Assembly: GCA_016793095.1 (NCBI GenBank)
Contig: JAEUJQ010000071.1
Span: 62,001 to 126,000 of the forward strand
Source of the DNA: Myxococcaceae bacterium
Lineage (GTDB): Bacteria; Myxococcota; Myxococcia; Myxococcales; Myxococcaceae
Direction of reading: 5' to 3'
DNA: 64,000 bases
The notes under the pieces: model-generated
The model's database searches: none
What the model was told of the DNA's origin: nothing
The model's input: the letters and a program-made list of their open reading frames with translations, nothing else
Part shown: positions 52,776-64,000 of the stretch, one piece after another
How positions within the stretch are numbered: position 1 is the first letter of the stretch
How the letters are laid out: every line of letters starts with the position of its first letter
Made by a program: the position numbers and the translations under genes

Positions 52776-53711
52776 ATGCTCGACCACGTAGCGATGCTCG
52801 AGGGAGTCACCCCGGCCCAGCGCGAGGGGCTGGTGAAGACCGGGGCGCAGCGCAGGCTGACGAAGGGCGACGTGCTCATCTCGCAGGGGGCGCCTGGCAC
52901 GGCGATGAGCTTCCTCGTCTCGGGGCAGCTGGGCGTCTCGTTGGGCGAGGCGACGGCCGACCCCATCGCGGTGCTGGGCCCGGGCGAGACGGTGGGCGAG
53001 CTCGGCGTCATCACCGGCGAGGCGGCGTCGGCCTTCGTGGTGGCGCTCGAGGACAGCGAGGTGCTCTCGCTCGGCGAGGACGAGTTCTGGGAGCTGGTGC
53101 AGTCGTCGCACCCCTTCGCCGTCAACCTCATCGTCAAGCTGGCCGAGCGGCTGCGGAAGAACAACGCGACGGTGTCATCGAACATCGAGAAGCGGCGCCT
53201 GTACGAGCGCGCGGCCATGTTCGACGGGCTCACCGGCATTCACAACCGCCGCTGGCTCGACGAGACGCTGCACCGCCTCGTCACCCGGCACGAGCGCGAC
53301 CAGGAGTCGCTCTGCGTGGCGCTCATCGACATCGACCACTTCAAGAAGTTCAACGACACCCACGGCCATGACGTGGGCGACCTCGTGCTCACGACGGTGG
53401 CCTCGACCCTGGTGAAGAACCTGCGCCCCACCGACCTGGTGGCGCGCTTCGGCGGCGAGGAGTTCGTCATTCTCTTCCCGCAGACGACGACGCAGGAGGC
53501 GAAGCTGGCGGGCGACCGGGTTCGCGAGACCGTCGCGCAGACGCTCATGAAGAAGCCCGACGGCGCCGCGCTGCCGCACGTCACCATCTCGATGGGCATC
53601 GCGGCTCTCATCCACGGCGAGAAGCCGTCGGACACCCTGAAGGCCGCCGACCTCGCGATGTACGAGGCCAAGCACGGCGGGCGCAACCAGGTGCGCGTCG
53701 CGCAGCGCTGA
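52776..53711 (+). CDS. Cyclic-nucleotide-binding-domain diguanylate cyclase
   Basis: 311 residues from the ATG at 52776; a GTG six codons upstream is an alternative. Residues about 5-125 form a cNMP-binding-like beta-roll domain (LISQGAPGTAMSFLVSGQLG, PGETVGELGVITGEAASAF). A GGDEF domain follows: DGLTGIHNRR, then RPTD (217-220), the product-inhibition I-site, and GGEEF (226-230), the intact active site. It should make c-di-GMP under control of cAMP or another ligand, with feedback inhibition. It is convergent with gyrB over a 17-bp gap. Confidence 0.92.
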   Translation: MLDHVAMLEGVTPAQREGLVKTGAQRRLTKGDVLISQGAPGTAMSFLVSGQLGVSLGEATADPIAVLGPGETVGELGVITGEAASAFVVALEDSEVLSLGEDEFWELVQSSHPFAVNLIVKLAERLRKNNATVSSNIEKRRLYERAAMFDGLTGIHNRRWLDETLHRLVTRHERDQESLCVALIDIDHFKKFNDTHGHDVGDLVLTTVASTLVKNLRPTDLVARFGGEEFVILFPQTTTQEAKLAGDRVRETVAQTLMKKPDGAALPHVTISMGIAALIHGEKPSDTLKAADLAMYEAKHGGRNQVRVAQR

Positions 53712-53728
53712 CGTGCCGCCGGCCCGGG

Positions 53729-56422
<2,694 letters not shown>

Positions 56423-56469
56423 TCACGAGCCTGAGCGACACGTTCCGTGGAGCGCCTATCGTGGGGCTG

Positions 56470-57081
56470 ATGGCGTTGACCTCTGGACAGCTCGAGCAGC
56501 GGCGGCCGTTGTGGAGCGCGATGAGCGACCTCTTCCTCGACACCGAGACGCGCTGGAGCGTGCCGTACGTCGGCTGGCGCTGCGCCGAGTCGGGCCTCGA
56601 CGACGCCACGCTCGACGCCATCTTCTGGTGCGAGGTGTTCCCGCTCGCCATCTTCAACCTGCACGACATCGCCGGAGAGTGGGCCATGCTCACGCTGCCG
56701 GAGTCGCAGCTCGTCGCCCGCGCGGAGCGGCAGGAGCGGGACCGGGTGCAGGAGCTCACCTCGGCCTGGATGGTGAAGCACACATGGGACGCGGCGCTGG
56801 TCGTCTGCCGCCGGCTCCGCACCGAGCCGTCCGCGCGGTGGCGCGCGCTGATGGAGACCTGGGAGGTGCTGGGCAAGCGCTTCCTCGAGGACGTGGGACG
56901 GAAGCTCATCAGCGCGCCGCAACCCATCCTCGCGAAGGCGCGCGGCGCGGGCGTCGACGTCGCGGCCGAGTGGCGGTTCTACGAGCCGGTGCTGCACCAG
57001 CTGGCGGGCGACGACGAGCTGAAGACGTTGGACGCGCGACTCGGCGAGGTGCGCGCGATGCTGGCGGCCAGCGAGGGGTGA
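56470..57081 (+). CDS. Conserved hypothetical protein (DUF7079-like)
   Basis: 203 residues from the ATG at 56470. The LWSAMSDLFLDTETRW opening and the acidic helical region with IFWCEVFPL resemble the small DUF7079 family, of unknown function. No signal or membrane segment. It lies 221 bp from gyrB and is divergent from it. The gap has an AT-rich patch around 56315-56345, likely part of the gyrB promoter region. Confidence 0.65.
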   Translation: MALTSGQLEQRRPLWSAMSDLFLDTETRWSVPYVGWRCAESGLDDATLDAIFWCEVFPLAIFNLHDIAGEWAMLTLPESQLVARAERQERDRVQELTSAWMVKHTWDAALVVCRRLRTEPSARWRALMETWEVLGKRFLEDVGRKLISAPQPILAKARGAGVDVAAEWRFYEPVLHQLAGDDELKTLDARLGEVRAMLAASEG

Positions 57082-57140
57082 GTCGCGAGAGGGCCGCAAC
57101 ATGAGCGGCGCGCCGGGGCCGTCGTCGCTACTGGCGCGAC

Positions 57141-58736
57141 ATGAGGCGCGTGAACGCGTTGGTGCTGTGGATGGCAAGCGTCGCGGTGGCGAGCGGGTGT
57201 TCGAATGCCCCGCGGCCTGATGCCGGCGTCGAGGACTACGAGGTCGAGCTCCGACAGTTGATCGCCCGCTTCGGCGATGCGAGCCACGCGAACGACCAGA
57301 ACCTCGAGTTGCGGCGGATCCGCGCGGCGTTGCGAGGCGGCCGGCTGGCCATCGATCGCGACGTCCTCCCGGGCTGTCTTGCGGCCACGGACGACACCGT
57401 CCTCCCGTGGTCCACCTGGTCGTGGGCGGTTTCCGATTCCGCTCGGGTGGCCGCGACGCCTCCGCCCGGCAGCGCCTGTGCTGGGCTCTGGGTGCCGCGA
57501 ACTCCAAACGGGCAAGCCTGCGACACCCCCCTCGCCTGCGTGGAAGGCGTCTGCGAAGGGGAAGGTGTTGCGTTCCAGGGGCAGTGCGGCGTCTGCGTGC
57601 CCAGGAAGCGCATGGGAGAGTCGTGTGGCTCGGGTGAGTGCGGTGCGGGGCTGACCTGCCTCCTGGTGAGCACCGGCGTCTCACGTTGCGCGGTGCCGGC
57701 TGTGCCGACGCTCGGTGGCGTCGGTGGGCCCTGTCCCTGTCAGGAGGGGCTCGGCTGCGACGGGGTGACCTGCAAGCCCCGGCTGGGGGAAGGCGGCGAG
57801 TGCAGCTCCGACCTGCTCTGCGCCCCACCGTGGCGGTGCCTCAGCACCAACCGTTGCGGCCTCCAGGCCGAAGGCGAGAGCTGTGTCAGGCAGGGGTACT
57901 GCCGCGACGGGGCCATGTGCCGGGAGCCGGACCCGCTCGAGCCAGGCCAGTGGCTGTTCCCGACGGGGCCGGAGGTCTCGGGTGCGAGCGGTCGGTGCGT
58001 GACGGGCAGCATCGGCGTGCGATGCCGTGACGACAGGGACTGCGCGAGCGGCCTCATCTGCGGCATCAAGCGCTGGCGAGGCCTCTGCGCGCCGAGAGTC
58101 GCGGCCTTCGCGGCCTGCGAATACGAGAAGCAATGCCCGCCTGGCTTCAGCTGCGCCAGGGGGGCCTGCTTGCCGCGCGTCGGCCCCGGAGCGCCGTGTG
58201 ACGACCGTTCGACCTGCATGCCCGGTACCCAGTGCGTTGCGGGCAGGTGCTCGCGTCAGCCTCGCGTCGGAGAGCCCTGCGCAGGCACCTGCAATGGCTC
58301 CGTCTGTGTCGAGGGGCGCTGTGAGGCCCGCCGCGACGCGCCCTGTCTCGTCGGAGAACCGGGGCTGGATGCGTGTGGTCCAGCGAGCACCTGCGTCCAG
58401 GGCTCCGCCGTGTCGGGCGTGGGCACGTGTGTCCTCGACTCCGTCTCGTCGCCTGCCCTGTGCGTGCTCGGCGATGGGCAGGCCAGGGACGACTTCTCGG
58501 GTTCGGCCGACGCGTCGGTGACGGTCGAGCCCTGTCTGCCGACGGGACCCGCTCACGTCGTCGTGCCGCTGACGTCGAGCGAGGCGCAGTGCCTCTTCGC
58601 GGGCGATCGCCTCTGCCTCGGGTGTCACACCGCCTCAGGCTGTCCCGAGCTGCGCCCCCGGTTCGTGCCGGCCCCTCCACTCTCCCACCCCTCCTTCGAC
58701 CTCACCCGGCGCTGCGGAGTCGACGCTGGCCGCTGA
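57141..58736 (+). CDS. Cysteine-rich lipoprotein with repeated disulfide modules
   Basis: 531 residues. The lipoprotein signal ends in VASGC (Cys about 20). From about residue 120 there are many 15-35 residue units of the form GxxCxxxxxCxxGxxCxxGxC, the small disulfide modules of myxobacterial 'Dickkopf-like' lipoproteins. Near the C-terminus is LCLGCHTASGC, which matches a CxxCH heme pattern but may be coincidental in so Cys-rich a protein. No enzyme motif. It is convergent with the 76-residue gene (5-bp gap). A surface role is likely. Confidence 0.82.
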   Translation: MRRVNALVLWMASVAVASGCSNAPRPDAGVEDYEVELRQLIARFGDASHANDQNLELRRIRAALRGGRLAIDRDVLPGCLAATDDTVLPWSTWSWAVSDSARVAATPPPGSACAGLWVPRTPNGQACDTPLACVEGVCEGEGVAFQGQCGVCVPRKRMGESCGSGECGAGLTCLLVSTGVSRCAVPAVPTLGGVGGPCPCQEGLGCDGVTCKPRLGEGGECSSDLLCAPPWRCLSTNRCGLQAEGESCVRQGYCRDGAMCREPDPLEPGQWLFPTGPEVSGASGRCVTGSIGVRCRDDRDCASGLICGIKRWRGLCAPRVAAFAACEYEKQCPPGFSCARGACLPRVGPGAPCDDRSTCMPGTQCVAGRCSRQPRVGEPCAGTCNGSVCVEGRCEARRDAPCLVGEPGLDACGPASTCVQGSAVSGVGTCVLDSVSSPALCVLGDGQARDDFSGSADASVTVEPCLPTGPAHVVVPLTSSEAQCLFAGDRLCLGCHTASGCPELRPRFVPAPPLSHPSFDLTRRCGVDAGR

Positions 58737-58741
58737 GCGAC

Positions 58742-58972
58742 TCACAGCTCGGACAGCGGCCGCCAGCCAGGGAGCCACGCGGACCGGTCGAAGAGGGACT
58801 TCGCCGGCACCCGCACCTCGACGGTGGCGTCGCACGAGGCGCGCAGCTCGGCCTCGTAGCCTGCGCCCGCCTTCCGCAGCCCGACGACGTGAAACTGCCG
58901 CCAGCCGTGAAGCTCGGCGGTCGCCGTGAACTTCGAGCCGACGAGGTGCGTGAGGCGGGGCGGGAGCGGCAC
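58742..58972 (-). CDS. Small conserved hypothetical protein
   Basis: 76 residues, GTG at 58972. LVGSKFTATAELHGWRQFHVV and DATVEVRVPAKSLFDRSAW read as a compact beta-rich domain. It resembles short Trp/Gly-containing bacterial proteins of unknown role, without a firm family. It is 45 bp downstream of the E2-type acyltransferase gene on the same strand. Confidence 0.6.
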   Translation of the reverse strand: MPLPPRLTHLVGSKFTATAELHGWRQFHVVGLRKAGAGYEAELRASCDATVEVRVPAKSLFDRSAWLPGWRPLSEL

Positions 58973-59017
58973 GCGGGTCTGGTAGCGCCGGCGCGACCGG
59001 TCTGCACGGCGTCGCGC

Positions 59018-59878
59018 TCAGGCCTCGAGCCCGTGCGCCGACTCCACGAGCGCCTGCAGCCTGGTGGCGAACCGGGCCATCGGCGCGCCATCGACGAGGT
59101 CGTGGTTCACCATCACCGACAGCGAGAGCACCTGCCGCACGACGAGCTGGCCCTCGTGCACCCACGGCCGCTCGACGGCGCCGCCGACGACGAACATCGC
59201 CGCGCGCGGGCCGGTGGTGAAGGTGAACGCGTGCCCGGGCATGGCCGCGAACTTGCCGACGCTGGTGACGAGCGTGGTGCCGGCGAGGCGCTTCACGCGG
59301 AAGGCGTCGGAGATGAAGCGTCGCAGGAGCCACAGCCGCAGCGGCCGCGGCACCCACCGGGCGAGCCTGCCGAGGCGGCGATTGAACGAGTCTTCACGGC
59401 CGAGCGTGCCCTGCGTGCGCTGGGCGCCTCGGGCCTGCGTGAGCTGCTGGTAGACCTGCAGCGGGCTCGCGTCCTGCGCGCGGCGCACCACCACCTCGCG
59501 GGGCACCCGCTCGCCGTCCGTCTCGACCTCGACCGGCACCGAGATGTCGACGTCGTCGAAGCGCACCACACTTCTGCCGTGCATCACCGCGTTGAGGGCG
59601 GGGTGCTCGGCGAGCGCCGTCGCGATGCAGTGGATGACGAAGGCGAAGAGCGAGACCTGCTCGCCCGCGGCCTGGCGCCGGGAAATGGCGGCGAGCGCGC
59701 GCGACGCGTCGAGCTCGAGCATCGCCACCATCGGGTGGCTCTCGGGCAGCGCGGCGAAGGCGTCGATGGCGATCTGCCGGGAGAACGACGGGCGCTCGAT
59801 GGTGTAGCGGCCGATGAGGTCGGGTTCAGACACGGGGCGCTCATACACCTCACGCGCCGTCTTCGCGCGCGGCCACAC
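59018..59878 (-). CDS. Stand-alone E2-type acyltransferase domain protein
   Basis: 286 residues from the GTG at 59878; GTG at 59848 is possible. The closing catalytic motif of 2-oxoacid dehydrogenase E2 subunits is present as NHDLVDGAPMARF (His and Asp in HxxxDG), preceded by VRQVLSLSVMV. No lipoyl domain or E1/E3-binding domain is present, and no pdh or odh genes are near. It is probably a free acyltransferase that has lost the lipoyl carrier. The fold is the chloramphenicol-acetyltransferase-like trimer. The substrate is unknown. Confidence 0.78.
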   Translation of the reverse strand: MWPRAKTAREVYERPVSEPDLIGRYTIERPSFSRQIAIDAFAALPESHPMVAMLELDASRALAAISRRQAAGEQVSLFAFVIHCIATALAEHPALNAVMHGRSVVRFDDVDISVPVEVETDGERVPREVVVRRAQDASPLQVYQQLTQARGAQRTQGTLGREDSFNRRLGRLARWVPRPLRLWLLRRFISDAFRVKRLAGTTLVTSVGKFAAMPGHAFTFTTGPRAAMFVVGGAVERPWVHEGQLVVRQVLSLSVMVNHDLVDGAPMARFATRLQALVESAHGLEA

Positions 59879-59957
59879 GAGCCATCGAGAGCGCGCCCCC
59901 GCGCTTCGGGAGTTCGCTCCGCGTCTGCAGGTCCTGCCTGGCACGCGCGGCGACGGC

Positions 59958-61025
59958 TCAGGCCGACGCGCGCGGCCGCTCACGCCCTTCGGCGGGCAGC
60001 AGCAGCGCCTTGCGCTCGGCGCCGGGGGTCCGCCCCGTCCACCCCCGGTAGGCGCGCACGAAGGTGCCGACGTCGGAGTACCCGAGGCGGAAGGCCACCT
60101 CGGCGAGCGGCAGGGACTCGTCGGCGAGGAGCCGGCGACAGACGCTGCGCCGCACCTGCTCGAGCTCGTTCGCGAAGCGCGTGCCCAGGGCCTCGAGGCG
60201 GCGCTGCAGCGTGCGGCCGCTCATGTGCAACGCGCGCGCGGTCTCCTCGAGGTCGGGCTCGCCGCGCTCGAGGTGGGCGATCATCAGCGCCCGGAGCGCG
60301 TCGAGCAGCCCGTCGGTCTTCGGCAGCGCGCTCAGCTCACGCTCGGCCTGCGCGGTGAGCAGCGCGCCAAGCGCCGGGTCGGCCTCTCGCGGCACCTGCT
60401 CGAGGAAGCTCGAGGCGAACGAGAAGCCGTTCGAGTCGGCGCCGTAGTCGAGCGTCACTGCCAGCGTGCCCACGAGCACCACGTCGGGGGCGCCGCTCCA
60501 CCGCGGGTGCGCGAGCCAGGCCCGCGTCGGCACGAAGGACGGGCCCAGCAGCGCGCGCGGGACGAGCAGCAGCGCGCCGAGGGAGAACTCGTCGTACTCG
60601 CGCCCGAGGCCCTCGGGGACGCCGGTGACGTGCTCGGACACGGAGGCCAGCGGCGCGCGGGCGTCGACGTCGAGCCGCGCCCACGGGGCGACGAGCCGCG
60701 AGAACCGCGAGAGCCGCTCGAACGCCTCACGCAGCGTCGGCGCCGTGCGCAGGGCGAACTCGTAGAGCCCGAACGCGCCGCGGGGGGCCTTGCGCGCCGC
60801 GGTGAAGCCGAACGATGGCTCGCCCACGGCCTCGGCGCAGGCGGCTCCGAACGCCCGGAGCGGCTCCGGCGCCAGGCTCGCGGTGGTGAGCCGCTCGACG
60901 TCGTCGGGCAGGCCGAAGCGGCGCCGCAGCCCGTCCGCGTCTCCGCCGCGTTCGCGCACGACACGCAGGAAGGCGGGGATGCACCGCGAGCTGATCAGCA
61001 GCTGGGAGTGTCGTGGAGCCGACAT
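59958..61025 (-). CDS. AraC-family transcriptional regulator
   Basis: 355 residues from the ATG at 61025. The N-terminal 'Arabinose_bd'-like sensor domain (about 20-215) begins SQLLISSRCIPAFLRVVRE. The C-terminal AraC double helix-turn-helix (about 250-345) contains LEETARALHMSGRTLQRRL and LAEVAFRLGYSDVGTFVRAY. It is divergent from the fascin-like/glycosidase-like lipoprotein gene (128-bp gap), a common layout for a regulator and its target. It also lies upstream of the E2-type acyltransferase gene on the same strand (79 bp). Confidence 0.9.
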   Translation of the reverse strand: MSAPRHSQLLISSRCIPAFLRVVRERGGDADGLRRRFGLPDDVERLTTASLAPEPLRAFGAACAEAVGEPSFGFTAARKAPRGAFGLYEFALRTAPTLREAFERLSRFSRLVAPWARLDVDARAPLASVSEHVTGVPEGLGREYDEFSLGALLLVPRALLGPSFVPTRAWLAHPRWSGAPDVVLVGTLAVTLDYGADSNGFSFASSFLEQVPREADPALGALLTAQAERELSALPKTDGLLDALRALMIAHLERGEPDLEETARALHMSGRTLQRRLEALGTRFANELEQVRRSVCRRLLADESLPLAEVAFRLGYSDVGTFVRAYRGWTGRTPGAERKALLLPAEGRERPRASA

Positions 61026-61153
61026 CGGCCTCCAGCGACTGCAGCGCATGTGCCAGTGGCGCCCAAAGCCCACGCTTCTGGCGTGCGCCGCCAGTGTCGT
61101 CTCGAGACGCACTGCTACACGCGCTCGCGCTGATCCTGCAGAAGGAGCGAGCC

Positions 61154-63079
61154 ATGAACCTGTTCACTCGAGTGCTCACGTGGTGCGTGACGGCGTCACT
61201 GACGGCCTGCGGAGGCCCCACGAGCAGTCCATCGGGAACCACGACGTCGGATCCCGCGACGGACCCGCGCGCGGGTGGCGCGGCGACGCCGAACCCCACG
61301 CCGACGCCGACGCCGACGCCAACGCCGAACGCGACGCCCGACGCCGGCCTGCAGGCGCCCGCAGGCACACCGTGGCCCGCGCTGGGTGCGGTCGCGCTCA
61401 AGAGCCACGCGGGGCAATTCATGGTCGCTGAGGGCGGGGGCGGCGGCGTGGTGAACGCGAACCGCGCTTCCATCGGCGTGTGGGAGACGTTCACGCTCGA
61501 GGCCGAGACGAGCCCGCTCGTGCACGGCGGGCGCGTGCACCTGAAGGCTCACGGCGGCCAGTACCTGCAGGCGGAGCAGGGTGGAGGCGGCGCGCTGGGG
61601 GCCACGGGCACGACGCCCGGCGCGTGGGCCACCTTCACGCTGAGGCGCGTCGCGGGGGCAGGCGCCGTGAAGGACGGAGACGAGGTCGCGCTCGAGACGA
61701 GCAGCGGTCACTTTGTCGTCGCGGAAGGGGGAGGCGGCGACGTGGTGCGCGCCAACCGTACGGCCACGGGGCCGTGGGAGACGTTCCGCCTCGTCGCGCA
61801 GGCGCCGGGCGTGTTGCCGGTCGACGTCGTCGTTCGGCATGGGCGTGTGCGGGGGCAGGGGCGCGCGTTCGTCGACGACGACGGGCCGTTCAACGCGCTC
61901 GGCGCCACGTGGATGTCGGCGCTGTGGATGTACCGGAACGACCGCGCCCGCTGCGAGCGCTGGCTCGACGCGCTCTCGAAGAACGGCTTCCACTACTTCC
62001 GCGCGCTCGGCGTCGTGGGTGACGTCACCGCCGCCGACTACTGGGACGGCCGGGAGATCGACTGGCGCGCGCCGGGCTACGCAGCCGACCTCGCCGGCCT
62101 CACCGACCTCGCGTACGACCGCTACGGCCTGCGCGTCGAGTGGACGCTCATCGGCGACGGGCAGAAGAACATCCCCAACGAGGCCGACCGCTACGCGCTG
62201 GTCGACACTTTCCTCGCGATGTCCCGGGGGCGCGAGCACAAGATCATGCACTTCGAGCTGGCGAACGAGGCCTGGCAGAACGGCTTCGCGGGCGACTCGG
62301 GGCGGGCGCAGCTGCGGGCGCTCACGCGCTACATGAACGACCGCACCGACGTGCTGGTCGCGGCGAGCGCGCCCGACGGCTACGAGCAGGCCACCGTCGA
62401 GGCCATCTACGGCGGCGGCGTGGCCGACCTCGCGACGCCCCACTTCGACCGCGACTCGACGAAGATCGAGGGCTCGTGGCGCGCGGTGCGCCAGCCCTGG
62501 GAGTGGCGCTACTACCAGAACGTGCCCGAGCTCGCGTCGAACAACGAGCCCATCGGCCCGGGCGCGTCGGTCGCGAGCGAGACGAACCCGGTGAAGCTCG
62601 TCTCGGGCGCGCTGGCCTCGTGGGTGAGCGGCGTGGGCGCGTACGTCTTCCACACGCGCGCGGGCGTGCGCGGCGACACCGACGTCTGGACCGAGCCGGG
62701 CTTCACGGCGTTCAAGCCGCTCGCGTCGTTCGTGCCCCCGGGCCTGGCCGCGTGGACGCAGAAGAACGCGCACTGGGCCGACGCGCCGTTCAAGCCGTAC
62801 GCGCGCGAGCCGAACGGAACGCTGGTGCCGAACGCGATGTGGCCCGACACCGGTGGGACGGGCACCGTGCGCGCATACGGCGTGGTGCAGGGCGTCGACT
62901 TCGTCGTCTTCCCGTTCGGCATCAAGGACCGGTTCACCCTCGAGCCGCGGCGGAACGTCGAGTTCGACGTCATCGACCTCATGACCGGCCAGGTGCTGCG
63001 CCACGAGACGCTCGCCGCGGGGCAGCAGTTCGACCTGCAGGGCGCCGAGGCCTTCGTGCTCAAGGGCCGCTACCGCTGA
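61154..63079 (+). CDS. Fascin-like repeat and TIM-barrel glycosidase-like lipoprotein
   Basis: 641 residues from the ATG at 61154, with a strong AAGGAG ribosome site. The lipoprotein signal ends in LTAC (Cys19). A Pro-Thr linker (45-63) follows. Three similar fascin-like beta-trefoil repeats lie at about 80-115, 128-163 and 178-213, each with a GGGGxVxANR turn and xWETF/WATF ending. The second half (about 225-600) looks like a TIM barrel: HFELANEAW has Glu372 in the position of a glycosidase acid/base. The nucleophile was not located with confidence. It probably binds and may cleave a surface polysaccharide. AraC-type control is suggested by the divergent regulator. Confidence 0.78.
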   Translation: MNLFTRVLTWCVTASLTACGGPTSSPSGTTTSDPATDPRAGGAATPNPTPTPTPTPTPNATPDAGLQAPAGTPWPALGAVALKSHAGQFMVAEGGGGGVVNANRASIGVWETFTLEAETSPLVHGGRVHLKAHGGQYLQAEQGGGGALGATGTTPGAWATFTLRRVAGAGAVKDGDEVALETSSGHFVVAEGGGGDVVRANRTATGPWETFRLVAQAPGVLPVDVVVRHGRVRGQGRAFVDDDGPFNALGATWMSALWMYRNDRARCERWLDALSKNGFHYFRALGVVGDVTAADYWDGREIDWRAPGYAADLAGLTDLAYDRYGLRVEWTLIGDGQKNIPNEADRYALVDTFLAMSRGREHKIMHFELANEAWQNGFAGDSGRAQLRALTRYMNDRTDVLVAASAPDGYEQATVEAIYGGGVADLATPHFDRDSTKIEGSWRAVRQPWEWRYYQNVPELASNNEPIGPGASVASETNPVKLVSGALASWVSGVGAYVFHTRAGVRGDTDVWTEPGFTAFKPLASFVPPGLAAWTQKNAHWADAPFKPYAREPNGTLVPNAMWPDTGGTGTVRAYGVVQGVDFVVFPFGIKDRFTLEPRRNVEFDVIDLMTGQVLRHETLAAGQQFDLQGAEAFVLKGRYR

Positions 63080-63137
63080 CGGTTGGAGCGGCGCGGGTTC
63101 CAGTGAGCGCCGGGGGCGGCCGTGCTAGGGACGGCGC

Positions 63138-63779
63138 GTGGCGTCGCGAGACCTCAACCACCTGCGCAGCGACTACAAGCGCGGCGCGCTCGACGAAGAG
63201 CACGGCGCCGCCGACCCGGTGACGCAGTTCCACAAGTGGTTCGACGAGGCGCTCGCCTCGGAGCTGCCCGAGCCGAACGCGATGACGCTCGCCACTGTCG
63301 ACGCCGACGGCCAGCCCAGCGCTCGCGTGGTGCTGCTCAAGAGCTTCGACGACGCGGGCTTCGTCTTCTATTCCAACTACGAGAGCCGCAAGGGCCGTGC
63401 CCTCGACGCCAACCCGCGCGCGGCGCTGCTCTTCTTCTGGCCCGAGCTCGAGCGGCAGGTGCGCGTCGAAGGCACGGTGGCCCGCGTCGCGCCCGTGGTG
63501 TCCGACGCCTACTTCGCGACCCGCCCGCTCGCGAGCCGCATCGGCGCGTGGGCGTCTCCGCAGAGCCAGCCGATTCCCGGCAAGGCCTGGCTCGTCGCGC
63601 GCGCCGCCGAGATGGGCGTGCGCCACGGGCTCTCTCCGGGCCGCCCGCCGCACTGGGGTGGCTACGCGCTCGAGCCGCGACGCGTCGAGTTCTGGCAGGG
63701 GAGGCCGTCGCGCCTGCACGACCGCATCCTCTACTCGCGCGGTGACGAGGGCTGGCGGCTCGAGCGGCTGGCGCCCTGA
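63138..63779 (+). CDS. pdxH: Pyridoxamine 5'-phosphate oxidase
   Basis: 213 residues from the GTG at 63138. Family blocks: [59 protein letters not shown] and [11 protein letters not shown]. The C-terminal segment [15 protein letters not shown] holds the conserved RLHDR-like FMN/PLP site. The enzyme oxidises PNP and PMP to PLP using FMN. Length is normal. It sits 58 bp after the lipoprotein gene and 66 bp before the OPT-family transporter gene. Confidence 0.95.
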   Translation: MASRDLNHLRSDYKRGALDEEHGAADPVTQFHKWFDEALASELPEPNAMTLATVDADGQPSARVVLLKSFDDAGFVFYSNYESRKGRALDANPRAALLFFWPELERQVRVEGTVARVAPVVSDAYFATRPLASRIGAWASPQSQPIPGKAWLVARAAEMGVRHGLSPGRPPHWGGYALEPRRVEFWQGRPSRLHDRILYSRGDEGWRLERLAP

Positions 63780-63845
63780 AGCGGTCTTGCCTTCACGGCC
63801 CGACGCGCTGACGTATGGTCCCGCGCCTCTCTGAAGGAGCTCTCC

Positions 63846-64000
63846 GTGCAGCGTCAGCTCACCTCTCGCGCCATCCTCGCCGGCATGCTCATCGGCGCGG
63901 TGATGTGCCTGTCGAACATCTACGTCTTCTTCAAGACGGGCTGGTCGATGGGCGTCACGCTCACCGCCTGCATCCTCGCGTGGGCCGTCTTCAAGGGCCT
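63846..64000 (+). CDS. OPT-family oligopeptide transporter, 3' partial
   Basis: The first 51 codons are visible, from the GTG at 63846 with AAGGAG 6 bases upstream; the gene runs off the window. LTSRAILAGMLIGAVMC and SNIYVFFKTGWSMGVTLTAC match the opening membrane helices of the OPT superfamily, which transports oligopeptides or metal-chelator complexes. Only the N-terminal region can be judged. Confidence 0.75.
   Translation, partial: MQRQLTSRAILAGMLIGAVMCLSNIYVFFKTGWSMGVTLTACILAWAVFKG

Noticed and set aside
58600-58650. CxxCH heme-like motif near the end of the cysteine-rich lipoprotein.
   Set aside because: In a protein with more than forty cysteines, one CLGCH match is likely to be chance; no distal ligand or cytochrome fold is seen.

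Overview
The window is high-GC DNA (roughly 70% G+C by eye) with dense gene packing, many GTG starts and 4-base ATGA/GTGA gene overlaps. It has many TGGG-rich or cysteine-rich lipoproteins of the kind common in Myxococcota, a membrane-anchored Ser/Thr kinase with an HRDLNPPN catalytic loop, DUF2330 and DUF2079 proteins and a PLL-type lectin propeller. The most likely source is a myxobacterium (Myxococcota) chromosome. No rRNA, complete tRNA, CRISPR array, insertion sequence or prophage was seen. Both window edges cut genes.

Layout. 1-6.2 kb: a secreted Ig/PKD-like protein, a tRNA 3'-end-like remnant, a kinase, and a lower-GC islet carrying a trypsin-like lipoprotein fused to a lectin-like propeller. 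The islet appears to have truncated the gene that once preceded the kinase. 6.2-14.4 kb: an envelope glycosylation-type locus with three different multi-spanning GT-C/DUF2079-like proteins, a methyltransferase, a dolichyl-phosphate-sugar-synthase-like GT2 and a discoidin-domain membrane protein. 14.4-22.0 kb: a 3-hydroxyisobutyrate-dehydrogenase-like enzyme, a PlsC-like acyltransferase, a large TGGG-repeat lipoprotein and an ABC exporter pair. 22.0-23.0 kb: a gene-poor repeat region and a CBS-domain protein.

23.3-28.4 kb is the most unusual part. A tightly coupled run encodes an SRPBCC protein, a DoxX-like membrane protein, a BtaA-like DUF3419 protein, a squalene/phytoene-synthase-like protein with a damaged second aspartate motif, and two unlike Get3/ArsA-type ATPases. 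A repeat-filled gap lies before the ATPases, and a TMEM86/YhhN lysoplasmalogenase-like gene follows. The set suggests an uncharacterised membrane-lipid or membrane-protein-handling system.

29.3-34.2 kb: a methyltransferase, RNase HI, and a TolB-propeller amidohydrolase. 34.4-41.0 kb: a complete soluble NAD-dependent molybdenum formate dehydrogenase operon (fdsG-fdsB-fdsA-fdhD-fdsD) with an AlkD-like DNA glycosylase translationally coupled at its end. It should oxidise formate to CO2 and make NADH.

41.0-64.0 kb is housekeeping and accessory: a YjbR-like protein, an HDAC-like deacetylase, a c-heme lipoprotein, an S15 hydrolase and rlmN; a DUF2330 protein with two secreted partners; a cNMP-binding GGDEF protein beside gyrB; a cysteine-rich lipoprotein; a stand-alone E2-type acyltransferase and an AraC regulator divergent from a fascin-like/glycosidase-like lipoprotein; pdxH; and the start of an OPT-family transporter.
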